Assembly (NCBI RefSeq): GCF_001625595.1
Contig: NZ_AUXT01000007.1
Coordinates: 1 to 64,000 of the forward strand
Reading direction: 5' to 3'
DNA: 64,000 nucleotides
Source of the DNA: Pseudoalteromonas luteoviolacea NCIMB 1942
GTDB taxonomy: Bacteria > Pseudomonadota > Gammaproteobacteria > Enterobacterales > Alteromonadaceae
Of the stretch, positions 19,071-27,776 are shown one piece after another. How positions within the stretch are numbered: position 1 is the stretch's first letter; every line of letters starts with the position of its first letter. A program made the position numbers and the translations under genes. Under the pieces are notes generated by a model. It was not told where the DNA came from. It saw nothing but the letters and a program-made list of their open reading frames with translations, and did no database searches.

Positions 19071-19874
19071 TTACCCACCACCACTTTCATATGATGAGAT
19101 GGCGCGTCGCCACCCCCTGCAGGTCAAAAGGAATAACAGCAAGGGAGCCAAAACACCCCAAATCATTTCTACTAAGCTTAACTGCCCCATAATCGCCAGA
19201 GGCGAAAAGTTAGTGATCAAAAAAATGGGGAAAAACACAGTGCCTATTATTTGTATGGGTGATGGAAAAATACGATGAGGTAAATTATTGAAGTCCCATA
19301 AAGCCCATATCAGGCTATGAAACGCGGAAATATTGTGTAGCTTGAATGCTAATAACAGTGGTAATGTAAATACACAGTACATGGTGATGATCCCAAGCAC
19401 TGCATACAACAAATATAGCCCGACATGGAGTAAATCAAATGCGATACCTGATGCGTACCACCCATATCCCACCAGTCCAAGTCCAACGATAACATTAGGT
19501 ATTACCATCCAAGTCTCAACATATTTTAGCGTCGCTAAAAATTGTGCCGATACCGGTTTGGTCAGTATGAGATCAAACTCCCCTTCAATAACTTGCCTAT
19601 CAAATGCCATGATATTGAACTGCAACATTGCAACAAAGAAGACGGTCATCAAAATAAATGTGCCGATAAATAAATATAAGCTTTGAGGTGCAAACCCTGA
19701 GATATGCACACCGGTATCATGAATGATATAGGCATAAAGCAACTTAACACCTAAATATCCAATCTCGACAAGTAGCCCAAGTACGATATTTACTCGATAC
19801 TCCAATTGACGCATGGCGTTGAGCTTAATTAGTAGCGCATAAATTTTTAAATGCTTCAGAAACTGCCGCCACAT
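19071..19874 (-). CDS. ABC-2 exporter permease, second subunit (COG3694/DUF990 type)
   Basis: A 267-residue inner-membrane protein with about six spanning segments and the FDLILTKPVSAQFLAT amphipathic loop typical of DUF990-type permeases. It ends GWRRAISSYESGGG, which resembles the family's usual tail. The ATG at 19874 has a perfect AGGAGG six bases upstream, overlapping the end of the preceding gene; that decides the start against a longer reading. With the gene before it and the ATPase it forms the three-gene ATPase/permease/permease cassette. Substrate unknown; the setting suggests export of the cluster product. Confidence 0.85.
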   Translation of the reverse strand: MWRQFLKHLKIYALLIKLNAMRQLEYRVNIVLGLLVEIGYLGVKLLYAYIIHDTGVHISGFAPQSLYLFIGTFILMTVFFVAMLQFNIMAFDRQVIEGEFDLILTKPVSAQFLATLKYVETWMVIPNVIVGLGLVGYGWYASGIAFDLLHVGLYLLYAVLGIITMYCVFTLPLLLAFKLHNISAFHSLIWALWDFNNLPHRIFPSPIQIIGTVFFPIFLITNFSPLAIMGQLSLVEMIWGVLAPLLLFLLTCRGWRRAISSYESGGG

Positions 19875-19876
19875 AG

Positions 19877-20677
19877 CTAGCCTCCTAATGCGAGATAGGA
19901 GCGACTGCCTCGTCGCCATACAATGATGGACAACAGCAATAAAGCGGTGATCCAGAACAATTGCAAGACTAAACCTGACAGCACTTGCTGAATACTCAGA
20001 ACACCAGTAAGCGTTTGTAATGGGAAATATATAAGGTATTGAAATGGGAGTAAGCTAAGATAGTATTCGAGCGACGCGCCAAAGACGCTAAGTGGTACCA
20101 CTCCCCCAGACAGCACCAGGCTGATTACTCGAACAGACTCAAACAGAGCCCAAACCTCATGGAGCCAAAATGCGGTCAGACTCAGCAAATAAAAAAGCAT
20201 AAATTGTAAAAAAAAAGCCCCCATAGCTGAGAGTAAAAATAGTGCGACATGGGCCACTTCAATCGATAACGCCCAGTATGTTGTAGCAACCCACAGAGCA
20301 ACCGCCATCACTATTAGAGTTGCCACAAAGTAGCCCAAATTAGTACCAACAAATACACTCAGCCGGTAACCAAAATACGATAATGGCTGTACGATAAAAC
20401 GGTTTAAACCACCACTTTTAATGTCTTCTGCCATTTCATACTCAAACCCTGTGCGCAGGGCTTGCGCCATCAATGCAGCCAGAACTACATAACTGAGCAT
20501 GTCGTAATAAGACAAGCCATATAACTCGTCTGCTTGGGTATAAGTGTAAATTGATTGCCACAACATCCACTGCAAAACGATAGGGAACGCCGCCGCCAGT
20601 ATAGTTACTAGATAATTGACGCGATAAGTCAACGCTTTTTGCAACCCCATACCCAATAACCACATGTACTTATTCAC
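19877..20677 (-). CDS. ABC-2 exporter permease, first subunit (COG4587 type)
   Basis: A 266-residue permease with about six membrane spans and the DIKSGGLNRFIVQPLSYFGYRL loop that marks this permease family. It starts at a GTG that overlaps the ATPase stop as GTGA, and its own TAG lies two bases before the next permease start. Three genes thus form one tightly coupled transporter unit. It is thought to dimerise with the second permease in the inner membrane. Confidence 0.85.
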   Translation of the reverse strand: MNKYMWLLGMGLQKALTYRVNYLVTILAAAFPIVLQWMLWQSIYTYTQADELYGLSYYDMLSYVVLAALMAQALRTGFEYEMAEDIKSGGLNRFIVQPLSYFGYRLSVFVGTNLGYFVATLIVMAVALWVATTYWALSIEVAHVALFLLSAMGAFFLQFMLFYLLSLTAFWLHEVWALFESVRVISLVLSGGVVPLSVFGASLEYYLSLLPFQYLIYFPLQTLTGVLSIQQVLSGLVLQLFWITALLLLSIIVWRRGSRSYLALGG

Positions 20678-21660
20678 GCTACCTGTCCTTGAAGCTGGTA
20701 CAAGCGTTCTAAACTGTCTTCAAGAGGAGGCGCGGTTATTCGCACATCCTTCACCATGATATCTTTGAGTAATTGCTGTAATACCTCATTCGCGACACCA
20801 TCACTCACTTCGAGTTCGGCGCGATGAATTTCATTACTGATCACTTTGCCATACCGATTGAGATGATCAGAACGTAGTGCCGATTCACTTTCGATATGGA
20901 TCCGCCGCAATCCACCCAAGCTATCTTGTAGATTTGCAATGCAATCATCAAAAATTAGTTGGCCATTTTGAATAACTAATACCCGCTCACACAGCGCTGA
21001 TATATCTGCCATATTATGACTTGTGAGCAAAATTGTGAGATTGTCTTCCTTTACAAGCTGTTGTAAGAATCGCATCACCGCACGCTGTGATAAAAAGTCC
21101 AAGCCAATGGTCGGCTCATCTAAAAACAATAATTCAGGCCCATGCAGCAAAGCGGCAATCAGCTCCATTTTCATTCGCTCTCCCAAAGACAAGCGACGAA
21201 CTTGAATGTCCAACAAATGAGAAACACCTAAAACTTCTGACAAACGAGTCAGGCGCTGCCTAAAAAGTGACGTTGGAATTTCATAAATACGCTGACATAG
21301 GGCAAAGCTATCTATGGCTGGTAAATCTGGCCACAGCTGATGCTTTTGCCCCATTAAAATGGAGAATCGCTTTTTAAATTGATCTTCTCTATCGCTAGGA
21401 GTATGACCCAAAACCTTCACCTTCCCTGTTGTTGGGTGCAAAATCCCAGAGAGCATTTTCATCGTTGTCGTTTTACCTGCCCCATTGGTTCCCAAAAAAG
21501 CAACGACCTGTCCTCTTTCGATATTAAATGAAACATCTTTTACCGCTTCTTTGAACTCAACTTGCCGCTGCCATAAGTTTTTGAACGACGCGGTTAGCCC
21601 CTGAGGTTTACGATAGAACTTGAAAGTTTTACTCAGTCCTTCGACTTCAATTACATTCAC
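20674..21660 (-). CDS. ABC transporter ATP-binding protein (COG4586 type)
   Basis: A 328-residue ATPase. The Walker A is GTNGAGKTT, the signature LSLGERMKMELIAALLHGPE, and the Walker B/D-loop LLFLDEPTIGLD; the switch His is in LTSHN. The C-terminal 90 residues are the family-specific extension. It powers the two permeases downstream. GTG start with AGGGG upstream, 9 bases after the radical SAM gene stop. Confidence 0.93.
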   Translation of the reverse strand: MNVIEVEGLSKTFKFYRKPQGLTASFKNLWQRQVEFKEAVKDVSFNIERGQVVAFLGTNGAGKTTTMKMLSGILHPTTGKVKVLGHTPSDREDQFKKRFSILMGQKHQLWPDLPAIDSFALCQRIYEIPTSLFRQRLTRLSEVLGVSHLLDIQVRRLSLGERMKMELIAALLHGPELLFLDEPTIGLDFLSQRAVMRFLQQLVKEDNLTILLTSHNMADISALCERVLVIQNGQLIFDDCIANLQDSLGGLRRIHIESESALRSDHLNRYGKVISNEIHRAELEVSDGVANEVLQQLLKDIMVKDVRITAPPLEDSLERLYQLQGQVA

Positions 21661-21669
21661 AATTTTCCC

Positions 21670-22761
21670 CTAGCGTTTATTCGGGTCGGCATAGTAACGC
21701 GCACATGAGCCGCAGATAGGAAACAACCCGCCTTCACCTCTCAATCCTCTGCGCAATTGCTGCATCCTGTGACCACGCCAAATTTCCTGCACTGATTGCT
21801 CATTCACATTACCGATAGAGTAGTCATAGAACGTATGGCAAGGCGTTACATCGCCATTGGCTGCCACTTCCATGTAAATCCATGGAAAATGACATTTATC
21901 TCGGCGATCATCTAGATTCTGATAATCTTTATTGAAGTAAGCTCGGTAGTTGTTCGCAGATATTGTCTTAGGGTAACAGACAAAGTAAATGCCACGTTTT
22001 TGGCACTCCCTTTCCACCCAAGCGATTTGTGATTCAATCGCCTTAAAGTCCATCATCGAAAATTGATGTAATGGAGCCACCATGCCCTCAGCACAAGCGG
22101 TGTCAGGTACATCGAATAAGCGCTTAAACAAACGACGATGCTGTTCGTGCTCGTCCTCAGTAGCAAAAGTCTGAAATTCAATACTAATATGATCCACTTT
22201 ATCTAAATCGAGGCATTGCTCAAAAAAGCCTTGGATATAAAGATGTGTAAGTGGCGTAACGATAAATGTATAGCCAATCTTCGGCTCTTTTAAACCACGA
22301 CTTTCACGGAGCTCAAAAAGAGTTTCCACGCCCTCTTGAACACTTTCGTAGACACCTTCACCACGCTGCTCATCGTTAATGTGCTTAGGACCATCCAAAG
22401 ATACCCAAATCCGATTTGGTGCCGACTCCAAAAGCTTTTCGGCTTTTCGCTTTAAAAACATGCCATTGGTGGGAATATCCACGCGCGCGCCGCCCCTACG
22501 AATTCGATGAACCACCTCATCAAACCACGGGTACATCATAGGTTCCCCGCCAAATAAGGCGAAATACGGCTTTACGGGTAAGCATTCATCGATCACTCTA
22601 AACACGACGTCTTTTTCCAGCCTGTCGAGCTTTTTACCATGATAAGCACCGTTCTCGCCCCACTCATAACACATTTTGCAACGCAAGTTGCACGCATCTG
22701 TGAGCTGCAATGTCACCCAAAGGGGCAATTGATTTTGTAGTATGTTCGTCATGTTTTTCAC
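21670..22761 (-). CDS. Radical SAM/SPASM protein, second of the pair
   Basis: A 363-residue radical SAM enzyme. The 4Fe-4S cysteines are C24, C28 and C31 (CNLRCKMC), followed by FALFGGEPMMY, a GGEP motif for S-adenosylmethionine binding. The C-terminal SPASM region has C..GDVTPCHTF..GNV..CGSCARYY, giving auxiliary-cluster cysteines. Such enzymes modify peptides or small molecules by radical chemistry. No precursor peptide is evident nearby. It starts at a GTG overlapping the upstream radical SAM stop (GTGA). Confidence 0.9.
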   Translation of the reverse strand: MKNMTNILQNQLPLWVTLQLTDACNLRCKMCYEWGENGAYHGKKLDRLEKDVVFRVIDECLPVKPYFALFGGEPMMYPWFDEVVHRIRRGGARVDIPTNGMFLKRKAEKLLESAPNRIWVSLDGPKHINDEQRGEGVYESVQEGVETLFELRESRGLKEPKIGYTFIVTPLTHLYIQGFFEQCLDLDKVDHISIEFQTFATEDEHEQHRRLFKRLFDVPDTACAEGMVAPLHQFSMMDFKAIESQIAWVERECQKRGIYFVCYPKTISANNYRAYFNKDYQNLDDRRDKCHFPWIYMEVAANGDVTPCHTFYDYSIGNVNEQSVQEIWRGHRMQQLRRGLRGEGGLFPICGSCARYYADPNKR

Positions 22762-23930
22762 CCAGTGCTATACAACAGAGTGCATTTAGAACAAACAGGC
22801 ATCAAGCCACACTTAACCTTGTCTCTAAATGCATTAAATGCACGCCCTTGCCAAATATCTTTAAGTGGCAGAGCTTGAAGATTACCCACCTCTAACTCTG
22901 GGAAAAACTTACAACTGGATACAGTGCCACCGGGCAATACATCGATACGGTGCGTAATCGCGGCGCAGTTACGTTTCCCTTCAGCTGGTATCGTTCCTCC
23001 CAAAACAAATGGTTCCACTTCTTCCATACTGAGGTCGGGATGAAAGCGCACTCGGCAAGGCCAAGTACGCTCAGTTATTTCGGCGAGCTCGCGCTTCAGA
23101 GCCGCGATATTTTTTGGCGCAATTTTGTGGGTATAGCCATGCCAGCTGGATTTACTGAAGTCATGTATGTATTTGGCTCTGTATGGCAAGTGCGTTTGCA
23201 CCCAAGTATCCATTTGCTCAGCCACCTGCTCTGGCATATACCAAGGGAATACGATGTAGATACTGTCTATCCCCAAGTCAGAGAAATACTCAATAAAGTC
23301 TGCTAACTTGCCAACAACGGCATCATGTAAAGTCAGGCAAATAGAAACCTTGCCATGATATTCGCCGCTTTTTCGCAGTTGTAACAAGGTGGAGATCCCT
23401 CTTACGACTTTCTCAAATACACCTTTCCCTCGGATCGCATCATTTTCAACTTCTAGGCCATCTAGACTCACCAACATGGCCAACTGCTTTGACACTTTCA
23501 ATAAATGCGGCAGGTGTTTTTTAATTAACATGCCGTTTGTGCAGATAGTCAGCCACCTGGGATATTGCGTGAACAACTCAGCAAGCTCAGCCATTTTGGT
23601 ATACATGAGCGGCTCGCCACCCCAAAGGTAAAATGCACTTTGACTGGACTCAGTTTGTTTAAGCAATTTTTCGATCAGGCCAATATCAACTTCATCGCGA
23701 ACCTGCTGCTTTTCCATATGATGATGATAGCCATCATCATTCCATTCGAAACAATGTGCGCAACGTAAGTTACAGGTGTTATTCATTTTAATGCCGACTT
23801 GATCTGGCACTTCTTCCGACTTAAAGACACCGCTGTCATTTTGTCGCTTCAAACGTGAAATATTCTTTGCCCGCAGCTTGAGTCTGGCAAACTCTTCACG
23901 GGTAATTTTTTGCTCAGTCGCAGGTCTCAT
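22758..23930 (-). CDS. Radical SAM/SPASM protein, first of the pair
   Basis: A 390-residue radical SAM enzyme. The cluster cysteines are C53, C57 and C60 (CNLRCAHC), with FYLWGGEPLMY as the SAM-binding stretch. The C-terminal SPASM region is RIDVLPGGTVSSCKFFPELEVGNL..CGLMPVCSKC. It is clearly paralogous to the next gene, but the N-terminus is about 30 residues longer and basic. ATG at 23930 with GGAG six bases upstream; the gene overlaps the glycosyltransferase before it by 17 bases. Confidence 0.9.
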   Translation of the reverse strand: MRPATEQKITREEFARLKLRAKNISRLKRQNDSGVFKSEEVPDQVGIKMNNTCNLRCAHCFEWNDDGYHHHMEKQQVRDEVDIGLIEKLLKQTESSQSAFYLWGGEPLMYTKMAELAELFTQYPRWLTICTNGMLIKKHLPHLLKVSKQLAMLVSLDGLEVENDAIRGKGVFEKVVRGISTLLQLRKSGEYHGKVSICLTLHDAVVGKLADFIEYFSDLGIDSIYIVFPWYMPEQVAEQMDTWVQTHLPYRAKYIHDFSKSSWHGYTHKIAPKNIAALKRELAEITERTWPCRVRFHPDLSMEEVEPFVLGGTIPAEGKRNCAAITHRIDVLPGGTVSSCKFFPELEVGNLQALPLKDIWQGRAFNAFRDKVKCGLMPVCSKCTLLYSTG

Positions 23931-25005
23931 TGGATACTCCAAAAATTGGTGAAACTGCAGAATGGTTCAGTAAGTTGTTATGTAATTCTTTCAACACATC
24001 AAACGAGTACCCACTGTCTTGCCACTGTTCAAAAGTCACTGCAAATCCCAGTGACAACCAAGTATTGGCATTTTGTTTTTCATACTCCCCAAACGCGGGT
24101 AACAGCACTAAAGGTGTCGCAAGGTTGATACTATCCAGTAGACTCGCCCCACCCGGTTTGGTAATGATGGCGGGCGCACTTCGGGCTAATTGCTCAAAGT
24201 CGATGTTAGACGGAGGTTCATTTGAATTTGCCTCTGGTAAAACCGTAAGGTCGGGTAGTTTGTCGAGATTTTCCCACGGATGATAGTTGTGATCGGTTAT
24301 TAATATGCGCTGATATATTGATGAAACGAGGGCTGTATCCGCAGGTAAAATCATGTTGCTATAGATAGCCTCACGATTAAACAATGCATTCAACGTCGCC
24401 AAATCACCCATTTGCCAGCCACCACCATGACCAAGCACCCTTGAAGATCGTGACTGCCAATCAAGTGGCTTCTCAACCGGATATAAAGTGAAAACACTGT
24501 TGCGGTTATTTTGGTATAAATAAATATCGTTGACCGATGCCTGCACTGCCTGACTATGCGTTTTGGCATGCAACCAAGAACTGGATGGCACCGCATCCAT
24601 ATGGATCGCATCTATTCTTTTTGTAGGTGAGTATCCTGCAGTCATCACCGCCAGCGCAGAGATCCAAAACCCACTAAATACAATACAGCGCGTAAACTTC
24701 TCTTGTTGCCAAATGTGCATCATCGTGTCGAACTTATCGGGATCGATAATGCTTGTTAGGTCTATTCCACCTTGTTCTACTACTTTTTGTAGTAACATTG
24801 CTTTTCGAAAGCTTGCTCGACAGTGGGCACGCGTTTGCTGATGTTTGTGTACAGCATACTCATCGAATAACTGCTCTATGCAGTACAGATGAGTCGCCGC
24901 TCCTTGTGAACGCAAATAGGCTCTCAATCTAAACGCAGGGGCAAAAGAACCCAATCCACTGGATGCCGTTAAGATGAGTACGTTTTCTCCACGCCAACTA
25001 CTCAT
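23914..25005 (-). CDS. GT-B glycosyltransferase, MurG/MGT-like
   Basis: A 363-residue protein with a two-domain GT-B layout. The N-terminus is a glycine-rich strand-loop (VLILTASSGLGSFAPAFRLRAYLRSQG). The donor-binding C-terminal motif is APAIITKPGGASLLDSINLATPLVLLPAFGEYEKQNA, close to the MurG and macrolide glycosyltransferase nucleotide-sugar site. It should use a nucleotide sugar in the cytoplasm. Start overlaps the ATP-grasp stop by ATGA; the 3' end overlaps the radical SAM gene. Donor and acceptor are unknown. Confidence 0.72.
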   Translation of the reverse strand: MSSWRGENVLILTASSGLGSFAPAFRLRAYLRSQGAATHLYCIEQLFDEYAVHKHQQTRAHCRASFRKAMLLQKVVEQGGIDLTSIIDPDKFDTMMHIWQQEKFTRCIVFSGFWISALAVMTAGYSPTKRIDAIHMDAVPSSSWLHAKTHSQAVQASVNDIYLYQNNRNSVFTLYPVEKPLDWQSRSSRVLGHGGGWQMGDLATLNALFNREAIYSNMILPADTALVSSIYQRILITDHNYHPWENLDKLPDLTVLPEANSNEPPSNIDFEQLARSAPAIITKPGGASLLDSINLATPLVLLPAFGEYEKQNANTWLSLGFAVTFEQWQDSGYSFDVLKELHNNLLNHSAVSPIFGVSNETCD

Positions 25006-26297
25006 AGCAGAGATGCTCCAACTTCAGACAAACACGCACTCAAAGCTTTGCGGTAACACTCACTGTTTTGAGCGCTACACTCAAGCTGCACCCAGCGTCC
25101 TTTCGATAAATTTGAGTTTGTCGGTAATAACAGGCTCGCAGCAGTTAAAGGCACAATCCCATCTTCAGAGTTAAACAATGCGCCTCGCTTGGACAACTTG
25201 CTCAGTATGTCTTCAAGCTGTAATGCTGACTGATATTGCACATCGTATTGACGCAACCGGATATCCTCATTCAATGACAGCTTTTGTTGCCATCGCATCG
25301 CGATACTGCCCATAGATTCGCGTGCATTCACCTCAATGACTGGATAAATAGTGCCATCTTTAAGTATTGCAGAGTCAACACATACAGGCCCAAAGTAACC
25401 ATGCTTAAATAGCGCAGATAGTAGTAATCGCACTTGCTCAAAATATTGAGACTGCTCAATGGTGTGCATCAATGCATTGCAACAGAGGTCAATACCAGCA
25501 AATCTAAACCCCGTATTAACCACTTGGCACAAACCAAGAAACCGAATCTCTCCGTTACTATCGATGCGCCACTGACTGGAAAAGTCTATTTCAATATCTA
25601 GCCAAGGCTGAGCAATCAAGCCTCCATGTTTGCCATTGTCAATTTGCTTGCGAAAGTGGCGTAGCAACCGCTCAGTGATGCGTGATTCTTTAACTAAATA
25701 CGCGCCCCTACCTGATACACCAAATGCTTCTTTCAATACATATGGATAATCTAGTTTTTGAAGCTTGTGCAGATCATTCTGTTGTTCAATTACCATTCCT
25801 GAACAAGGGATCTCCAACTGTTGGCACAGCTGCGTAATCGTCGACTTACTATTGGCAAATTGAATGGCATTAAGATCTGGAAGTGTCTGCTCACTTGCAG
25901 CAGGCGCAATGGGCAAATATGCATATGACGTCTGAAGATGCGAAGACAAAAGCTCATTAACCGCAGAAAAATGGCTGCGTGGCCCTAAAGACTGAGCTAT
26001 TGATGAGAATACATCTGGCCAAGATGGTTTGTTTTCTGCCAGCCATGCTTCAGTACTTTTAAACACCGATTGGGTTCGATAACTCCCTCCCAAACTGACA
26101 TGGTATTCATGTAGCACTTGGCATTTAGGTAGCATTGTCAGCGCAACATCTTGACTCCTGGCCGGCACAAAAATTTCGTCCAGCAAGGCTAAGTGCAATG
26201 CGCTTTTGGCGCCCATAGGCGAAGGCAGTGATAAATTGTTTGCACAGTTCCAGCTCGCTTCTGGATCTAAGTGCGCCCAATACACGTGAGCCGGCAC
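25002..26297 (-). CDS. ATP-grasp ligase
   Basis: A 431-residue protein whose middle and C-terminal parts match the ATP-grasp fold. YVLKEAFGVSGRGAYLV (about residue 188) is the ATP-clamping loop. VIEVNARESMGSIAM (about 320) holds the magnesium-binding Glu and Asn. ATP-grasp enzymes form amide or thioester bonds from a carboxylate through an acyl phosphate. The ACP gene lies only three bases upstream, so loading of an amino acid or other acid on that carrier is the natural hypothesis, as with BtrJ in butirosin synthesis. GTG start with GAGG upstream. The N-terminal 120 residues are not recognised. Confidence 0.8.
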   Translation of the reverse strand: MPAHVYWAHLDPEASWNCANNLSLPSPMGAKSALHLALLDEIFVPARSQDVALTMLPKCQVLHEYHVSLGGSYRTQSVFKSTEAWLAENKPSWPDVFSSIAQSLGPRSHFSAVNELLSSHLQTSYAYLPIAPAASEQTLPDLNAIQFANSKSTITQLCQQLEIPCSGMVIEQQNDLHKLQKLDYPYVLKEAFGVSGRGAYLVKESRITERLLRHFRKQIDNGKHGGLIAQPWLDIEIDFSSQWRIDSNGEIRFLGLCQVVNTGFRFAGIDLCCNALMHTIEQSQYFEQVRLLLSALFKHGYFGPVCVDSAILKDGTIYPVIEVNARESMGSIAMRWQQKLSLNEDIRLRQYDVQYQSALQLEDILSKLSKRGALFNSEDGIVPLTAASLLLPTNSNLSKGRWVQLECSAQNSECYRKALSACLSEVGASLL

Positions 26298-26300
26298 AAC

Positions 26301-26570
26301 TTATGCCTCTGTTGCACTGTGAGAGCGAATATATTCAACCAAGCGCTTAGCCGAGGTTAAATTATCAAAATCAAAAGTATCAAAATCGACCTCGATATCA
26401 AATTGACTCTCTAGCTCCAGCATAAAGTCAACGATATCGAGAGAATCAATACCAAAGTCTTCAATAAAGTTACTTTGCTCTGTTACTTGTCCAGCAAGGT
26501 TGGGATCATTTTTTATATTGCACAGTAACTCATTAATTTCGGAAAAATAATTTACTTTTTGCGCTTCCAT
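26301..26570 (-). CDS. Acyl carrier protein
   Basis: An 89-residue acidic carrier protein. The phosphopantetheine attachment serine is Ser43 in FIEDFGIDSLDIVDFMLELE, an intact DSL motif, and it needs a 4'-phosphopantetheinyl transferase encoded elsewhere. It is not the housekeeping acpP, which normally lies with fabG/fabF and has a different surface. I chose the ATG at 26570; upstream is only a TTG, and the Shine-Dalgarno sequence is weak. It is the first gene of the coupled cluster, with a promoter-like sequence at 26638-26666. Confidence 0.9.
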   Translation of the reverse strand: MEAQKVNYFSEINELLCNIKNDPNLAGQVTEQSNFIEDFGIDSLDIVDFMLELESQFDIEVDFDTFDFDNLTSAKRLVEYIRSHSATEA

Positions 26571-26637
26571 TGTTTTTTCTATTTTGGGTAGACTATTTAA
26601 TAGACTTAAACGACTACTGCGCAATTTTCAATCAAAA

Positions 26638-26666
26638 ATATCACATGTAAAACACATTGTTTACAA
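26638..26666 (-). promoter_or_regulatory. Promoter-like sequence before the ACP gene
   Basis: Minus strand TTGTAA (26661-26666), 17-base spacer and TGATAT (26638-26643). It is in the AT-rich 230-base gap between the SDR and ACP genes, about 70 bases before the ACP start. It would let the ACP-to-exporter genes be transcribed apart from the SDR. Confidence 0.45.
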
Positions 26667-26800
26667 TAATGAAACTTGGGTAAGTTTATTACTTGCTAAA
26701 ACGGGTACTTATGAAATATAAGCCAATAAAAACTGCGAAAATAACAATAAAAAAATTAAGGTTATTTCTTTATTTTATTAGTAAATATGGCTTGTCGGAT

Positions 26801-27565
26801 TCAACCTATATGGTAACCACCATCAATACGCAGTGTATCTCCCGTGTGATAACTTCCTGCGCCTGACATCAAATAAACAACAGCCCCGACCATTTCTTCG
26901 GCAGACGCCCAACGCTTTAACGGCACTCTTAACCTCTTTATTGACTCAAATTGCCGTTTATCTTGCTTAATGTCTGTGTTCATCTCGGTATCAACCCAGC
27001 CAGGCATTATGCAATTTACGTTGATCTTGTATGGCGCCAACTCAATAGCCAATGCCCGACATAAACCTTCAATGCCAGCTTTTGCACTGCTGTAATCGGT
27101 GAAGAGGGCATTTCCATGTAGTGCGGCGAGACTAGAAATAGCTATAAGACGTCCTTCTCCTTGTGCTTTAAGTGGTTTAATGGCTGCTTGAAAAGTATTC
27201 ATTGTCCCTTCTAAATTGGTATTGAATGCTGCACGCCAAGCCATTGCATCCACCTCATCCAGCGCACAACCTGCACCGCGAACACCGGCATTAGCGATGC
27301 AACCATACAAACCACCCGCCCACTCCTGAGCCTGCTCAAATGCACGAGATACACTTTTTGTACAGGTCACATCACAGCTCACGGCTAGGACTCGCTCCCT
27401 CTCAGGAGAAATAGCTTCACATGCTTGCTGGCTACGAGTGTGATCTCTTGCCGCTATTATGACTCGAGCACCAAACTGATGAAGGCCTTTCGCTAAAGCA
27501 AAGCCAATACCTCGGTTTCCCCCCGTCACAATGACGGCCTTGTTATCTAGATCAAATAATTTCAT
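26801..27565 (-). CDS. SDR oxidoreductase (FabG-like)
   Basis: A 254-residue short-chain dehydrogenase/reductase. The NAD(P)-binding motif is TGGNRGIG at residues 14-21, NAG at 92-94, and the catalytic Ser144/145, Tyr158 and Lys162 (YSSAK) are in place. It ends with RIDGGYHIG, the usual DGG tail. It could reduce an ACP-bound ketone or oxidise a sugar hydroxyl. It is the furthest upstream gene of the co-directional region and is separated by 230 bases from the ACP, so membership of the cluster is likely but not certain. Confidence 0.9.
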   Translation of the reverse strand: MKLFDLDNKAVIVTGGNRGIGFALAKGLHQFGARVIIAARDHTRSQQACEAISPERERVLAVSCDVTCTKSVSRAFEQAQEWAGGLYGCIANAGVRGAGCALDEVDAMAWRAAFNTNLEGTMNTFQAAIKPLKAQGEGRLIAISSLAALHGNALFTDYSSAKAGIEGLCRALAIELAPYKINVNCIMPGWVDTEMNTDIKQDKRQFESIKRLRVPLKRWASAEEMVGAVVYLMSGAGSYHTGDTLRIDGGYHIG

Positions 27566-27723
27566 TTCCTTCGAGATCCTTATAGTCGCAGTTTTGCTTT
27601 ATTAATTCACAGATCACGCTATTGAGAAAGTGAGAAAATGTATTTTAGAGGCCTTGTTGAGCACAAGTATGTAGAAAAGCTGAGGAGATGTTAAACAATA
27701 CAATACGTCAAAGTTAGGGGACA

Positions 27724-27757
27724 AAAGTACGGCGGTGAACAACCCATTCTACCGCCG
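27724..27757 (-). terminator. Terminator after the AsmA-family gene
   Basis: CGGCGGT (27730-27736) pairs with ACCGCCG (27751-27757) with a 14-base loop. On the minus strand it is followed by TACTTTTG. It lies 20 bases beyond the AsmA stop. Confidence 0.65.
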
Positions 27758-27776
27758 CCTGACACATTAAAGTGCA

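Noticed and set aside
26700..26870. Possible 50-codon plus-strand peptide as a radical SAM precursor
   Set aside because: It runs antisense into the SDR 3' end, lacks a ribosome site and has no Cys-rich or repeat core.
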